The notes beneath the pieces are model-generated. The model saw nothing but the letters and a program-made list of their open reading frames with translations, was not told the origin of the DNA and did not search any database. Made by a program: the position numbers and the translations under genes. A stretch of DNA of 64,000 nt from Halanaerobacter jeridensis (GTDB lineage: Bacteria > Bacillota > Halanaerobiia > Halobacteroidales > Halobacteroidaceae). The stretch is taken from positions 1 through 64,000 of the forward strand of contig NZ_JAFBDQ010000014.1 of NCBI RefSeq assembly GCF_016908315.1, given 5' to 3'. Within the stretch, counting starts at the first letter, position 1. Each line of letters begins with the position of its first letter. Positions 25,939-36,188 of this stretch are shown piece by piece.

Positions 25939-26733
25939 TTACTCGATAGTAAACAAGGGACTCACTTCATCTTGATGAGCAAAACTCAATTCTAAATCTG
26001 TTCCTAATTCAATATCAGCTTCAATTAACATATTCTTAATTGTTAAAAAAGCTAATTCAGGAACATTATTATCTTGACTTAAATGAGCTAATAATATACG
26101 TTGAACTGAATTTTGAGCCAATTCCACAGCAAAAGCAGCTGCATCATCATTAGATAGATGTCCTTCTTCACCCATAATTCGTTTTTTTAAATGCCAAGGA
26201 TAAGGACCAATTTTTAACATCTCTAGATCATGATTAGATTCTAAAACTACTAAGTCAGACCCCTTTACATGCTCTTGTACTTCTGGAGTTATCTCTCCAG
26301 TATCAGTGGCTACAGCAATTTGGGCAGAAGATGACTTAATTCTGTAACCTACTGGTTCTTGAGCATCATGAGAAATAGCAAAAGGTCGAATTTTACAATC
26401 CCCAAGGGTGAATTCTTTCTGCTTGATTTCTTTTTGCTGTGAACCTTTGATATTGCCTATTTTCTCTTCTGCTTTGGCCCATGTTCCAGCCGTTGCATAA
26501 ATTGGAATATCACATTTTCTTGCTAAGACTCCTACTCCATGAACATGATCATTATGCTCATGAGTAACAAGAATCAAATCTATATCTTCTACTTGGCGAT
26601 CAATTTTTTCTAAACGACGATTAATTGCTTTACCACTTAATCCAGCATCTATTAAAATCTTTTTTTCTTCAGACTCAATATATATTGAATTACCAGAACT
26701 TCCACTTGCTAAAGCACTAACTTTTAAAGTAAT
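25939..26733 (-). CDS. walJ: Metallo-beta-lactamase-fold hydrolase WalJ/YycJ
   Basis: The 264-aa product matches WalJ (YycJ), a putative exonuclease-like MBL protein linked to the cell-wall two-component locus of Firmicutes. Zinc-binding THEHNDHVHG near residue 55 is intact. Family members begin M-x-LKVSxLASGSSGNS. Here the residue at the start position is ATT (26731-26733), eight bases after GGAG. The only in-frame GTGs are inside the ribosome site (26742) or in element E (26766). I therefore propose an ATT start; a GTG start at 26766 would add 11 residues. Confidence 0.82.
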   Translation of the reverse strand: MTLKVSALASGSSGNSIYIESEEKKILIDAGLSGKAINRRLEKIDRQVEDIDLILVTHEHNDHVHGVGVLARKCDIPIYATAGTWAKAEEKIGNIKGSQQKEIKQKEFTLGDCKIRPFAISHDAQEPVGYRIKSSSAQIAVATDTGEITPEVQEHVKGSDLVVLESNHDLEMLKIGPYPWHLKKRIMGEEGHLSNDDAAAFAVELAQNSVQRILLAHLSQDNNVPELAFLTIKNMLIEADIELGTDLELSFAHQDEVSPLFTIE

Positions 26734-26748
26734 TATAATCACTCCTTT

Positions 26749-26966
26749 TTCTATATAAAGTTTCACTTTCAGTGAAACTTTATAGCTAGAAGTAAGTAGC
26801 TAGGAGCTAGTAGTTAAAAACATAAAATCACATTCAAAACCTAAAACATTAACCTAGTATTCAATAATTCAAAACTATGAACTGTTTTTTTTGGTTTTGA
26901 ATTTACTACTAGCTACTAGCTTTTATCTACTAGCTAGTAGCACGATAGTGCCACTTTATATAGATT
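26749..26966. mobile_element. MITE-like element E (subtype I)
   Basis: Left end TTCTATATAAAG with hairpin TTTCACTTTCAGTGAAA, right end CTTTATATAGATT with hairpin GTAGCACGATAGTGCCAC. The interior is nearly identical to element C. It lies immediately upstream of walJ, where relatives keep walKR-type genes, and before cheR. Confidence 0.75.
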
Positions 26967-27105
26967 AATTATTAAAAAAACTTTAAATCTAAATCAGAAT
27001 GTAATAAAATATATTTGCAAGTTACATTTTATTAGATTTCCGACGGTTTATAAAGAAAAAAATAAATTTTATTAAATAAAATGAATTATTCTAGGGGGAG
27101 CAGCA

Positions 27106-27885
27106 ATGTCTAATATAAATTTTGATGAATTTAAAAATAAGGTATCACGCATTATTAATATTGACCTTAGCAGTTATAAAGAAAAGAGAGTTGAAAGGCG
27201 TAGCAAGAACTTAATGCGCAAGTATAATATCGACAATTATAGTGATTATGTCAGTAAGATTAGAAATGATATGCAATTTAGACAAGAATTTATTGAACAC
27301 ATGATGATCAATACCTCAGAATTTTTTCGGAATCCAGAAAATTATGAATTTTTACAAAATAAAATACTACCTGAACTATTTGATAAGCATAACAAAGTTA
27401 AAATTTGGAGCGCTGCTTCATCTAATGGTTGTGAAGCATATACAGTGGCTATTATTTTAAACGAATTAAATATTAAAGCAAATCGTTATCAATTAAAGGC
27501 TACTGATATAGATCCTGGTATTCTCAAAGAAGCTAGGGAAGGAAAATATAAAAAAAATGCTCTTAAAAATGTAGATGACCGTTTAATTAACAAATATTTT
27601 AATAAGCAGGGTAAATTTTATCACTTAGATTCTAAAATAAAAAGACAAGTTGATTTTAATAGAATCAATCTTTTAGAAGATAGCTATGATTCAAATATCA
27701 ATCTTATCCTCTGTCGTAATGTATTTATTTACTTTACTAAACCAGTTAAGGATAGATTAACTAATAAATTAAGCAATGCTTTAACTGAAGATGGTATTTT
27801 ATTCTTAGGGAATACTGAATATTTGTTACAACCACGTAAATTTAATTTAGAAAAAATACACACATCTTTTTATCGTAAAACTTAA
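27106..27885 (+). CDS. cheR: Chemotaxis protein methyltransferase CheR
   Basis: The 259-aa CheR uses SAM to methylate glutamates on chemoreceptors. Residues 1-75 form the helical N-domain (KEKRVERRSKNLMRKY). The SAM motif is KIWSAASSNGCEAYTVA, slightly changed from the usual SAGCSTGEEPYT. ATDIDPGILKEAREGKY and LILCRNVFIYF follow the family. A receptor gene lies next to it on the other strand, a likely substrate. AGGGGGAG precedes the start. Confidence 0.93.
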   Translation: MSNINFDEFKNKVSRIINIDLSSYKEKRVERRSKNLMRKYNIDNYSDYVSKIRNDMQFRQEFIEHMMINTSEFFRNPENYEFLQNKILPELFDKHNKVKIWSAASSNGCEAYTVAIILNELNIKANRYQLKATDIDPGILKEAREGKYKKNALKNVDDRLINKYFNKQGKFYHLDSKIKRQVDFNRINLLEDSYDSNINLILCRNVFIYFTKPVKDRLTNKLSNALTEDGILFLGNTEYLLQPRKFNLEKIHTSFYRKT

Positions 27886-27889
27886 ATAA

Positions 27890-27909
27890 AAATGGGCTAA
27901 AGCCCATTT
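27890..27909 (+). terminator. Intrinsic terminator after cheR
   Basis: AAATGGGC / GCCCATTT with a four-base loop, five bases past the stop. Sequence after it (TAGTAATTAGTGATGAGTAA) resembles the interior of subtype II elements. Confidence 0.7.
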
Positions 27910-27960
27910 AGTAATTAGTGATGAGTAACAAGTAAAGAGAAAAACATTAAAAGTATAAAA

Positions 27961-27986
27961 AAAGAGAAGGCATTAGCCTTCTCTTT
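27961..27986 (-). terminator. Intrinsic terminator after the chemoreceptor gene
   Basis: AAAGAGAAGGC pairs with GCCTTCTCTTT across a four-base loop, with T residues following on the minus strand. Confidence 0.8.
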
Positions 27987-27993
27987 TAGCTAT

Positions 27994-29697
27994 TTATACT
28001 TCAAATTGAGAGATAATCTTTTCTAATTTATTCGCTTTATCATCAACTTCTTTATAAATATCTCTAACCGAATTAGAAATTTCATCTAAATCATCCACTA
28101 CACTAGCTACTTGATTCGAACCCTCTGCTAAATCTTGAGTAGCATGGCTAGTCTCTTCTATCTCTAAAGCTGTTTCATTAGTAGCTTCTTTAATTCCTCT
28201 AAAAGCCTTACCTGCTTTATTAATAACTTTTTCTCCTGCTTGTACTTCTGCAGTTCCTTCCTTAATCGTTGTTACAGCACATTTTGTTCCAGCTTGAGTT
28301 TCTTCAATCAAGCCTCTAATATCTTTAGCTGCTGCAGCAGATTGAGAAGCTAAATCTCTAATTTCTTCTGCTACTACTGCAAATCCTTTGCCTGCTTCGC
28401 CTGCTCTAGCTGCTTCGATAGCAGCATTCAGCGCCAATAAATTTGTCTGCTCAGAAATATCCGTAATCAAATCTACTATATTTCCGATTTTCGCAGACTT
28501 TTTGTCTAAGTTATTAATTACTTCTACAGATTTTTTAACTGTAGTTTTAATTTTCTTCATTTGCTCAATCACTGATTGAATAGATTCATTACCATCAACA
28601 ACAATTCCACTTGTTTCATCAGCCATAGTAGCTACTTGCTCTGTACTAGCCGATAATTCTTCTGTTGAAGCAGATATCTTATTTACTTCATCTAAGGTAG
28701 AATCCATATCATCAGTTAATTCTTCTAATGTATTTTCTAGCACATCACCAGATTTATTCAAACTAGAAATCACATCTTTAATCTGATAAACCATTTCCGA
28801 CTGCTTATCCACCATTTCATTAAAGTGTTTGGCCAAATCTCCTAATTCATCTCCGCGCTCAATATCTAAATTAAAGCTAAAATCACCACTAGCTATCCTC
28901 TGCATACCATTACTGACTTTTGTAATTGGAGCAGATAAATATCTAGAAAACAAAATAGAAATTACTGCTGCTAATAATATACCACTAGCAATCACCAAAA
29001 TAACTATATTTCCAACTTTTTTAGCTTCAGAAATCATATCAGCCCTCTTTACTTCTGCTACTAAAATCCAATCTAATCCCGACATTTTACTATAAGCCAC
29101 TATCCACTTCTGACCATTTTTCATATAACTAGTATAGCCACTTGTCGATACATAAACTAATCCTCCACCTTGAGATTTAATATAACCTAATTTTTCACCT
29201 CTATCCTCAAGAATATCATCAAAATAATCTTTTTGAGAATAATCTTTATCTATCTCTTTAGAAAATACTTTTTCTAATTTTTTGCCCTTAGTAACCCGTT
29301 CATATAATAAAACCTTTCCTTTACTATCAGTTAAATAAATATTACCTTTAAATAATGGAGCAAATACTTCATTTCGAGTATCTTTTAAATACCTTTCTAA
29401 TTCTGTCTGTGAACTCATCAAAATCATTAATGGATTAGCATCTGCTAGATTCATATTTGAAATATTATTATAAATAATAGTAGTCATAGAATTCACTGTC
29501 TGCCGTGTTAAAATACTCAGTTGTTTCTTTGAAATTTCTAATAAAGAATCTTTAAATTCACTATAAGAAAAGAAACCTAATACTGAAACTGTAACTATGA
29601 CCATTAAAATCATTATTACCGATAGCTTATTAAAGATACTATTTAAACGAAAATTCTTAACCCCTCTTTTAATTTTACTAAGATTAAATTTACTAAT
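27994..29697 (-). CDS. Methyl-accepting chemotaxis protein
   Basis: This transmembrane chemoreceptor has helix 1 at about residues 27-45, a Cache-like extracellular sensor (about residues 46-220), helix 2 ([19 protein letters not shown]), HAMP, and a cytoplasmic signalling domain with [19 protein letters not shown]. The first in-frame ATG (29613) falls inside helix 1 with no ribosome site. The frame stays open upstream, and an ATT at 29695-29697 lies nine bases after AAGGGG, giving 567 aa with the normal short cytoplasmic N-terminus. Alternatively one T was lost from the T-run near 29718, which would join the frame to an upstream ATG. Confidence 0.88.
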   Translation of the reverse strand: MSKFNLSKIKRGVKNFRLNSIFNKLSVIMILMVIVTVSVLGFFSYSEFKDSLLEISKKQLSILTRQTVNSMTTIIYNNISNMNLADANPLMILMSSQTELERYLKDTRNEVFAPLFKGNIYLTDSKGKVLLYERVTKGKKLEKVFSKEIDKDYSQKDYFDDILEDRGEKLGYIKSQGGGLVYVSTSGYTSYMKNGQKWIVAYSKMSGLDWILVAEVKRADMISEAKKVGNIVILVIASGILLAAVISILFSRYLSAPITKVSNGMQRIASGDFSFNLDIERGDELGDLAKHFNEMVDKQSEMVYQIKDVISSLNKSGDVLENTLEELTDDMDSTLDEVNKISASTEELSASTEQVATMADETSGIVVDGNESIQSVIEQMKKIKTTVKKSVEVINNLDKKSAKIGNIVDLITDISEQTNLLALNAAIEAARAGEAGKGFAVVAEEIRDLASQSAAAAKDIRGLIEETQAGTKCAVTTIKEGTAEVQAGEKVINKAGKAFRGIKEATNETALEIEETSHATQDLAEGSNQVASVVDDLDEISNSVRDIYKEVDDKANKLEKIISQFEV

Positions 29698-29856
29698 TGG
29701 AATCAGCCCCTTATTATAAAAAATTTCATACTAGCTATATACTTATAAATTGTTTATATAATTCATAATTCTGCACTTAAATTTAATTTCCTTCTTTTTA
29801 TTACTATTTTTTCCTTTATTTCTTTTAAATGATAACCATCAATACAAAAAATAAAA

Positions 29857-29887
29857 AGAGGAGAGCATAGTAACTATGCTCTCCTCT
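29857..29887 (-). terminator. Intrinsic terminator after hflX
   Basis: AGAGGAGAGCATAG pairs with CTATGCTCTCCTCT across a three-base loop. Confidence 0.8.
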
Positions 29888-29927
29888 AGCTATTAATAAA
29901 TTAAAGTGACTAGAAATTACTTAAAAT

Positions 29928-31601
29928 TTAAAACAAAGGTTCACTCTTTAAAATATAATCTTCTAATTTACTAGCAAGTTTTTTAGAAATTTTAGCTTCT
30001 ATCTCTATTTCACCTTGCTTATATTCTTCAGTTATTACTTGACCTTGTTGATGTAACTTATCTACCCACTGAGCCTCTTCATAAGGTAAAACTGCTGTAA
30101 TTTTAACCATGTCATGAGCCACAAATTCGGACATCTTCTCTAATAGCTTATCCTTTCCTGCTCCTGTTAAAGCTGACATGGCTAAACTATTAGGAGTTTG
30201 CTGCTGTAGTAATTTCAATTGATTATCATCAACTAAGTCTGCCTTATTAAAAACAGTAATGATCTCTTTATCTAATACTTTTAAGTCTTCTAAAACATCA
30301 TAAACAACTTGCATCCTATGTTCTAAATTATCATGATTACTATCTACTACATGAATTAACAAATCAGAATCTTTTATTTCTTCTAAGGTAGCTTTAAAAG
30401 CTGCTACTAAATCATGAGGTAATTTATTAATAAACCCTACTGTATCGCTCACTACTACTTGACGACCTACCGGTAATTGAATTTTTCTTAAAGTAGAATC
30501 AAGAGTAGCAAATAGTTTATCCTTAACTTCTACTTCTGCCCCGGTTAACAAATTAAGTAGTGTAGATTTACCTGCATTAGTATAACCCACTAGTGAAATT
30601 ACAGGATCACTTCTATCTTGTCTTTGTACTTCTCTAGTCTGTCTTACTTTAACTAATTTTTCTTTTAAACGATGAATCCGTTTTCTGATTCTACGGCGAT
30701 CAATCTCTAATTTTGTCTCTCCAGGACCTCGAGTACCAATACCTCCTCCTAAGCGAGATAGTTCTTCCCCTTTACCAGTTAACCTCGGCAATAAGTACTC
30801 TAATTGGGCTAATTCAACTTGCAATTTCCCTTCTTTAGTATGAGCATGACTAGCAAAAATATCTAAAATAAGTTGAGTTCGGTCTAAAACCTTCACCTCT
30901 AAAATTTCTTCTAAATTACTGTGCTGAGCAGGAGTTAATTCATCATCAAAAATAACTACATTAGCCCCTACAGCAAAAATGGTTTTGTTCACTTGAGCTA
31001 ATTTACCGCGCCCAATATAATAACCAGGGTCAATATTACCTCTTCTCACTTCAATCTTATCTAAAACTTCAACATCAGCAGTCGTAGTTAATCGGGCTAG
31101 TTCTTTTAAACTTGCTTTATTCTTCCCGACTAATACTGCTTTTTCTTCTTCATCACTAACTACTACTGTTTCTACTTCTTCTAATTGACCCTCTAATTGC
31201 TCTACTTGATATAAATAATTATAATCTAATAAAGTATCTAAATCCATTTTTTCTTTATCAACACCAATAATTCTACCTTGCTCTACTTCCGGAAAGATAA
31301 CTTGAGCTCTATCTGCTGTCCAATCATAATAAGTTAAATTATCTAAACGATAATGAAGTAATAAATCAATTTTTTCAATACCTGGCAAATAACTATTAAA
31401 ACTTAAAATCCGCAAACCAGCTAATCGTTTATTACTTTCACGTCTTCGTAAATCAGATAATATATCAGCCGTTAATTGACCTTCAGTCACCTCTACTATT
31501 TCACCTTTACGGTTAACTACCAAATTTATTTGACCTTCAGCTAAAGATTTAATAGCAGTAATTAACTCTTTGCTTAACAACCTCTCTTTATCTAATTTCA
31601 A
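29928..31601 (-). CDS. hflX: GTPase HflX (long form)
   Basis: The 557-aa HflX binds the large ribosomal subunit and splits stalled ribosomes. The HflX domain is recognised by YYIGRGKLAQV, FDDELTPAQHSNLE, DRTQLILDIFASHA and the Gly-rich GGGIGTRGPGETKLE. The G domain has GYTNAGKST, DTVGFI and NKAD. The N-terminal 150 residues are an extra domain found in long clostridial forms. The gene stands behind rex and its terminator. Confidence 0.94.
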   Translation of the reverse strand: MKLDKERLLSKELITAIKSLAEGQINLVVNRKGEIVEVTEGQLTADILSDLRRRESNKRLAGLRILSFNSYLPGIEKIDLLLHYRLDNLTYYDWTADRAQVIFPEVEQGRIIGVDKEKMDLDTLLDYNYLYQVEQLEGQLEEVETVVVSDEEEKAVLVGKNKASLKELARLTTTADVEVLDKIEVRRGNIDPGYYIGRGKLAQVNKTIFAVGANVVIFDDELTPAQHSNLEEILEVKVLDRTQLILDIFASHAHTKEGKLQVELAQLEYLLPRLTGKGEELSRLGGGIGTRGPGETKLEIDRRRIRKRIHRLKEKLVKVRQTREVQRQDRSDPVISLVGYTNAGKSTLLNLLTGAEVEVKDKLFATLDSTLRKIQLPVGRQVVVSDTVGFINKLPHDLVAAFKATLEEIKDSDLLIHVVDSNHDNLEHRMQVVYDVLEDLKVLDKEIITVFNKADLVDDNQLKLLQQQTPNSLAMSALTGAGKDKLLEKMSEFVAHDMVKITAVLPYEEAQWVDKLHQQGQVITEEYKQGEIEIEAKISKKLASKLEDYILKSEPLF

Positions 31602-31650
31602 TTCATTTAAGTCATTGATTTGATCAATAATTTTTTCACCCCCAAAATCA

Positions 31651-31673
31651 AAAAAGTGGGCTAATGCCCACTT
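31651..31673 (-). terminator. Intrinsic terminator after rex
   Basis: AAGTGGGC / GCCCACTT stem followed by six T residues on the minus strand. Confidence 0.75.
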
Positions 31674-31768
31674 AGATATCCGTTATAAGAATCAGTGGTT
31701 AGCAAATAATCTTTAATTATTATGAAGTATGATTTTATTAACAATAAGATGAATTATTAGGACTTACC

Positions 31769-32398
31769 TTAGTTTTGATTTGATAAATAATAAGTAAGAC
31801 TAATTAATCCAATTGATAAGTCTTCATTCCTAACTTCTATCTCGTCAGGTACATCTAAACGAACAGGGACAAAATTCCAAATTGCTTTAACACCAGCTTC
31901 TATTAATCGATCAGCAATTTGTTGAGCATCTTCATCAGGCACAGCTAAAACAGCAATATTAATATTATTCTCAGTTACTAATTCTTCTAATTCATCTATG
32001 TCATGGATCTCAGCATTGCCTAATTTATTACCAATCTTATTTTCGTCAATATCTAAAGCATAATTGATATTTAAGCCTAATTTTTTAAAGCCACCATAAT
32101 TAACTAATGCTTGCCCTAAATTCCCTGCACCAACTAGCACCAAGTCCCAGCTTTCATTTAAACCTAAAATTCTTTCTAAATTTTTAACTAAATTATCAAC
32201 TTCATAGCCTACTCCTCTTCTTCCAAATTCACCATAATAGGATAAATCTTTTCTTACTTGAGTGGAAGGAATCCCAATCATTTCTCCTAATTCCTGAGAA
32301 GAGATAACTTCTACTTCCTTAGAAGCTAATTTCTGTACACAACGATAATAAAGCGGTAATCTTTCTATTGTTGTAGCAGGTGTTCTTATTTCTGGCAT
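31769..32398 (-). CDS. rex: Redox-sensing transcriptional repressor Rex
   Basis: The 209-aa Rex binds NADH and controls fermentation and respiration genes according to the NADH/NAD+ ratio. The winged helix lies at residues 1-75 (PATTIERLPLYYRCV, STQVRKDLSYYGEFGRRGVG) and the Rossmann domain has VLVGAGNLGQALVNY. I choose the ATG at 32398, nine bases after AAAGG; the ATG at 32407 lies against the ribosome site. I did not find a full Rex box in its own upstream region. Confidence 0.95.
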   Translation of the reverse strand: MPEIRTPATTIERLPLYYRCVQKLASKEVEVISSQELGEMIGIPSTQVRKDLSYYGEFGRRGVGYEVDNLVKNLERILGLNESWDLVLVGAGNLGQALVNYGGFKKLGLNINYALDIDENKIGNKLGNAEIHDIDELEELVTENNINIAVLAVPDEDAQQIADRLIEAGVKAIWNFVPVRLDVPDEIEVRNEDLSIGLISLTYYLSNQN

Positions 32399-32651
32399 AT
32401 TTATCATCCTTTCTATTTAATTCTTGAGTAGCAAATAATATTATTAATTTAATATTAAATTCACAAAAGCATTCAATCATTATTATTATTCTGTTAAATC
32501 AACTATATCTCCTTTTTTAAAATATATATTTTAAATATATAATATTAATTGGAAAAATTATAAAGTCAATTCTTGACTATTGATATGCTTTATTATAACC
32601 TTAAATTTAAGATTATAATAAATAACAACTTAAAGGAGGTAATACCACAAA

Positions 32652-33443
32652 ATGAATTCAAGTTATTTAGATCCTATAGCCATTAAATTTGGTCCTTTTG
32701 AAGTATACTGGTACGGACTTATTATGGCTACAGCAGTCTTCTTAGGGTTATTATTAGCAATGAAAGAATCTGAAAGAAGAAATCTCAATCCCGATTTAAT
32801 GGTCGACTTAGTTATTTCAGTGCTTCCCCTAGCTATTTTAGGTGCTCGAACTTATTATGTGATTTTCGAATGGGGCTATTATGCTCAACATCCCCAAGAA
32901 ATAATAGCTATTTGGCACGGCGGACTAGCGATTCATGGTGCAATAATCGGTGCTTTAATTGGTGGAATTCTCTTTGCTAAGGTCAAAAATTTATCTTTTT
33001 GGAAACTAGCTGATATAGTAGCACCTAGTTTTATACTGGGCCAAGCCATTGGTCGCTGGGGTAATTTTATGAATCAAGAAGCCCACGGCGGAGCAGTTAG
33101 TAGAGCTTTTTTAGAAGGGCTTAAACTGCCAAATTGGATTATTGAACAAATGAATATTCAGGGAACTTATTATCACCCTACATTTTTATATGAATCCATT
33201 TGGAACATATTAGTCTTTTTATTCCTAACTTTTTATTGGAAAAAACAAGATTTTCTTAAATCAGGTGAAGTCTTCTTAACATACATTAGTCTCTATTCTA
33301 TTGGACGCTTTTTTATTGAAAATATGAGAACAGATAGCTTAATGTTAGGACAACTTCAAGTAGCACGAGCAATTAGTATTGCTATTATACTGGCATCAAT
33401 TGCTTTAGCAATTTATAATCGTAAAAAGGAGTTTTTTAAATGA
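32652..33443 (+). CDS. lgt: Prolipoprotein diacylglyceryl transferase
   Basis: The 263-aa membrane enzyme adds diacylglycerol to the lipobox cysteine of lipoproteins such as the GerC and repeat lipoprotein encoded in this window. Seven helices and the signature [17 protein letters not shown] plus [13 protein letters not shown] are visible. AAAGGAGG precedes the start. Its stop overlaps the start of the next gene by four bases (ATGA). Confidence 0.95.
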   Translation: MNSSYLDPIAIKFGPFEVYWYGLIMATAVFLGLLLAMKESERRNLNPDLMVDLVISVLPLAILGARTYYVIFEWGYYAQHPQEIIAIWHGGLAIHGAIIGALIGGILFAKVKNLSFWKLADIVAPSFILGQAIGRWGNFMNQEAHGGAVSRAFLEGLKLPNWIIEQMNIQGTYYHPTFLYESIWNILVFLFLTFYWKKQDFLKSGEVFLTYISLYSIGRFFIENMRTDSLMLGQLQVARAISIAIILASIALAIYNRKKEFFK

Positions 33444-34348
33444 AAAACTACTTAACAGACGTTCCTGGCATTAAAGTGGGTCATGTTAGTAATCAAGAAG
33501 CTAAGACTGGTTGTACTGTTATAGTCACCGAAAATGGTGCTACTGCAGGCGTAGATGTTAGAGGAGATGCCCCAGGAACTCGTGAAACAGCACTCTTAGA
33601 CCCTCTAAAAACTGTTGAACAAATCCATGCCGTATTACTTACCGGCGGCAGTGCTTTTGGTTTAGCAGCTGCTGACGGCGTCATGGCTGCTTTAGAAGAA
33701 GACGAAATTGGTTTTGATGTGGGGGTTACTAAGGTTCCAATTGTTCCTGCGGCAGTTATTTTTGATTTAGACCAGGGCCAAGCCGAAGTCCGCCCTGATC
33801 ACAAAATGGGCTACCAAGCAGTTCAAAACTCATCAACTACAGAACAACGCACCGGCCAAGTTGGCGTTGGAATTGGCTGTAGTGTAGGCAAATTATTAGG
33901 TCCACAGCAAGCCAGTCCTGGAGGCCTAGGCAGTGCTAGTTTAAAACTAAATAAAGATACTTACATCAGTGCTTTAGTAGCTGTTAATGCCTTTGGTGAT
34001 ATTCTAGACGACAAAGGGAATATTATTGCTGGCTGCAAAGATGATGACGGTAACTTTATTAATACTTATCAATCTTTACAGAAAGAAGAAATATCAGGTT
34101 TTGGCAAGAACACTACCATTGGAGTAGTAGCTACTAATGCTAAATTATCTAAAACCGAAGCTAACAAAGTAGCCCAAGTAGCTCACAATGGTTATGCCAA
34201 TCATATCAAGCCTGTCCATACTATGCTCGATGGTGATACAATATTTGCTTTAAGTACTGGCCAAAAGGAAATAGAACTTAATTTATTAGCTACAGCCGCT
34301 AGTGAAGTAATGGGTCAAGCTATTGTCAATGCAATTGAGAATGTATAA
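33440..34348 (+). CDS. P1-family peptidase (DmpA-like)
   Basis: This 302-aa member of the DmpA/BapA N-terminal nucleophile family (L-aminopeptidase/D-esterase or beta-peptidase) starts [13 protein letters not shown]. It contains RGDAPGTRE and [16 protein letters not shown], and the [10 protein letters not shown] block where such enzymes self-cleave before the nucleophile Ser. It is translationally coupled to lgt. The substrate is unknown. Confidence 0.88.
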   Translation: MKNYLTDVPGIKVGHVSNQEAKTGCTVIVTENGATAGVDVRGDAPGTRETALLDPLKTVEQIHAVLLTGGSAFGLAAADGVMAALEEDEIGFDVGVTKVPIVPAAVIFDLDQGQAEVRPDHKMGYQAVQNSSTTEQRTGQVGVGIGCSVGKLLGPQQASPGGLGSASLKLNKDTYISALVAVNAFGDILDDKGNIIAGCKDDDGNFINTYQSLQKEEISGFGKNTTIGVVATNAKLSKTEANKVAQVAHNGYANHIKPVHTMLDGDTIFALSTGQKEIELNLLATAASEVMGQAIVNAIENV

Positions 34349-34357
34349 TTAACTCAA

Positions 34358-34957
34358 TTATTTTTTAATCTCGTGACAACGTCGACAACGCGCCTCATAT
34401 GTCTCATCTGCTCCCACAACAACTACTGGATCATCTATACTAGCTGGTTCCCCATTAATTAAACGTTGGGTTCTAGTAGCTGGATTAGAACACTTAACAC
34501 AAACTGCATGTAGTTTAGTTACATATTCTGCTCGTGCCATTAATTCTGGGATAGGTTTAAAACCTCGCCCAGCAAAATCAGTATCTAATCCAGCTACAAT
34601 TATCCTATACCCGTCTTCAGCTAACTCATCTACTAACTCAATTAAATCCTCAGAAAAAAATTGGCCCTCATCAATTGCTACTACATCTAAAGTTTCTTCT
34701 TGATTATGCTCTTTGATTTTATTTCTAATTCCTGCTACATCATCAACAATCTGTGCCTCAACTGTAATCCCATTATGAGTAGCAACTTCAGTATCACTAT
34801 AACGATTATCAATACTCGGTTTAAAAACAAGAACCTCTTGTTGAGCAATCATTGCTCTCTCTACGCGTCTAATTAATTCACTACTTTTTCCTGAAAACAT
34901 TACTCCAGTAATTAATTCAACCCATCCTGCTTCAACACTACCATAATAACCGTGCAT
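34358..34957 (-). CDS. tdk: Thymidine kinase
   Basis: The 199-aa type II thymidine kinase phosphorylates thymidine in the salvage route. Walker A is [10 protein letters not shown], the catalytic region is VAIDEGQFF, and zinc is held by CVKC and CRRC. I start at the ATG at 34957 behind AAAGGAG; the open frame further upstream runs into element F. The enzyme needs no partner and the gene is monocistronic. Confidence 0.95.
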   Translation of the reverse strand: MHGYYGSVEAGWVELITGVMFSGKSSELIRRVERAMIAQQEVLVFKPSIDNRYSDTEVATHNGITVEAQIVDDVAGIRNKIKEHNQEETLDVVAIDEGQFFSEDLIELVDELAEDGYRIIVAGLDTDFAGRGFKPIPELMARAEYVTKLHAVCVKCSNPATRTQRLINGEPASIDDPVVVVGADETYEARCRRCHEIKK

Positions 34958-35029
34958 AAAATTACTCCTTTCGTTAGTCCAAATTAAAATCTCAATTACT
35001 AGTTTATAAATTATATTTTTAAAAGTCAA

Positions 35030-35254
35030 ATCTATATAAAGCTTCACTTAAAAAGTGAAGCTTTATAGTAATAAGTAATGAGAAAAGAGTGATGAGTAGA
35101 AAATCAAAAACAAAGTCAAAATCAAGTTCAAAACCTTTCATTTCAAAGGAATTTAAATGGGTTTTGAGGTTTTGACTTTAAGGTTTTTACTCATTACTGA
35201 TTACTTTTTACTCGTCACTATAAAATTGCACTGAAAGTGCAACTTTATATAGCT
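35030..35254. mobile_element. MITE-like element F (subtype II, complete)
   Basis: Left end TCTATATAAAG with hairpin CTTCACTTAAAAAGTGAAG, right hairpin TTGCACTGAAAGTGCAA and end CTTTATATAGCTA. The interior holds AAGTCAAAATCAAG and GGTTTTGAGGTTTTGACTTT as inverted arms. It is the complete version of element B, located between tdk and the sugar transporter. Confidence 0.75.
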
Positions 35255-35271
35255 AATATTTCAAAAAAGAA

Positions 35272-35301
35272 AAGAACTCTGAGGTACACCCCAGAGTTCT
35301 T
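35272..35301 (-). terminator. Intrinsic terminator after malG
   Basis: AAGAACTCTG pairs with CAGAGTTCTT across a ten-base loop, just past the malG-like stop. Confidence 0.75.
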
Positions 35302-35315
35302 AGATTTGTAATGAA

Positions 35316-36188
35316 TTATTCTTTTGTTGCCCCAGCACTTAAACCAGAAATAAAGTACTGCTGCATAGATAAGAATAAGACCATAACTGGAATAGCAGAG
35401 ATTACTGCTCCAGCTGCAAACATAGTCCAATCTTGCGAGAACTGACTAGCTACCATACGGTACAAACCAACAGCTAGAGTTAACTGTTCTTGTGACTGTA
35501 GCAATAAACTCGCTAAAATAAAATCACTAAAGGGACGAATGAAGTTAAACATTGCTACTACTGCTAACATGGGCTTAGCTAAAGGAAGCATAATCTGCCA
35601 GAATATCCTGAACTGACTTGCACCATCAATCTTAGCAGCATGAATTAAACTAGTTGGAATACTATCAAAGTATCCTTTTAACATCCAACTTGCAAATGGA
35701 ACAGCCCCACCGGTATAGATGATTAACAATCCAGTATGTGTATCTAATAGACCAAACATACTCAACAATACATAGATTGCAACAATTGCCATCATTGGAG
35801 GAAACATTTGAATAACTAAGAATAACATCAAACCATATTCTCGACCCCAGAAATCTAGTTTAGCATAAATATAACCAGACATTGCTGTTAGCATAACTGC
35901 TATTATAGAAGATAAAACACCAAGTTTAATACTATTCCAATACCAGACGAAAAATGGATAATCATTACTAAAAATTAACTCTTTAAAATTATCTAAAGTA
36001 GCACCGGCTGGAATTAAACTAGAACTACTTAAGGAGTTATTAGGATTAATAGAAGCGCTAAGAATCCAAATGGTAGGATATAGTGCTATAATAATCATTA
36101 CTATTACTACACCATAGGAAGCTATTAAACCCAGATTTGACTTTTGCTCTGCTGTCAAAAAACCATCATCTTCTTTAATCTGTGCCAT
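35316..36188 (-). CDS. malG: Maltose-type ABC permease, MalG-like
   Basis: The 290-aa inner membrane permease has six helices and the binding-protein-dependent loop EAA-type motif HAAKIDGASQFRIFWQIMLP, which contacts the ATPase. It shows the MalG family C-terminal block (VSGL...). It is adjacent to malF (their ends abut) and pairs with it. No ATPase gene lies here, so a shared MsmX/MalK-type ATPase must be encoded elsewhere. Confidence 0.9.
   Translation of the reverse strand: MAQIKEDDGFLTAEQKSNLGLIASYGVVIVMIIIALYPTIWILSASINPNNSLSSSSLIPAGATLDNFKELIFSNDYPFFVWYWNSIKLGVLSSIIAVMLTAMSGYIYAKLDFWGREYGLMLFLVIQMFPPMMAIVAIYVLLSMFGLLDTHTGLLIIYTGGAVPFASWMLKGYFDSIPTSLIHAAKIDGASQFRIFWQIMLPLAKPMLAVVAMFNFIRPFSDFILASLLLQSQEQLTLAVGLYRMVASQFSQDWTMFAAGAVISAIPVMVLFLSMQQYFISGLSAGATKE

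Noticed and set aside
32408-32651. A Rex operator upstream of rex
   Set aside because: Only half-sites such as TTGTGA and GTTAA were seen; no full TTGTGAAnnnnTTAACAA-like dyad.
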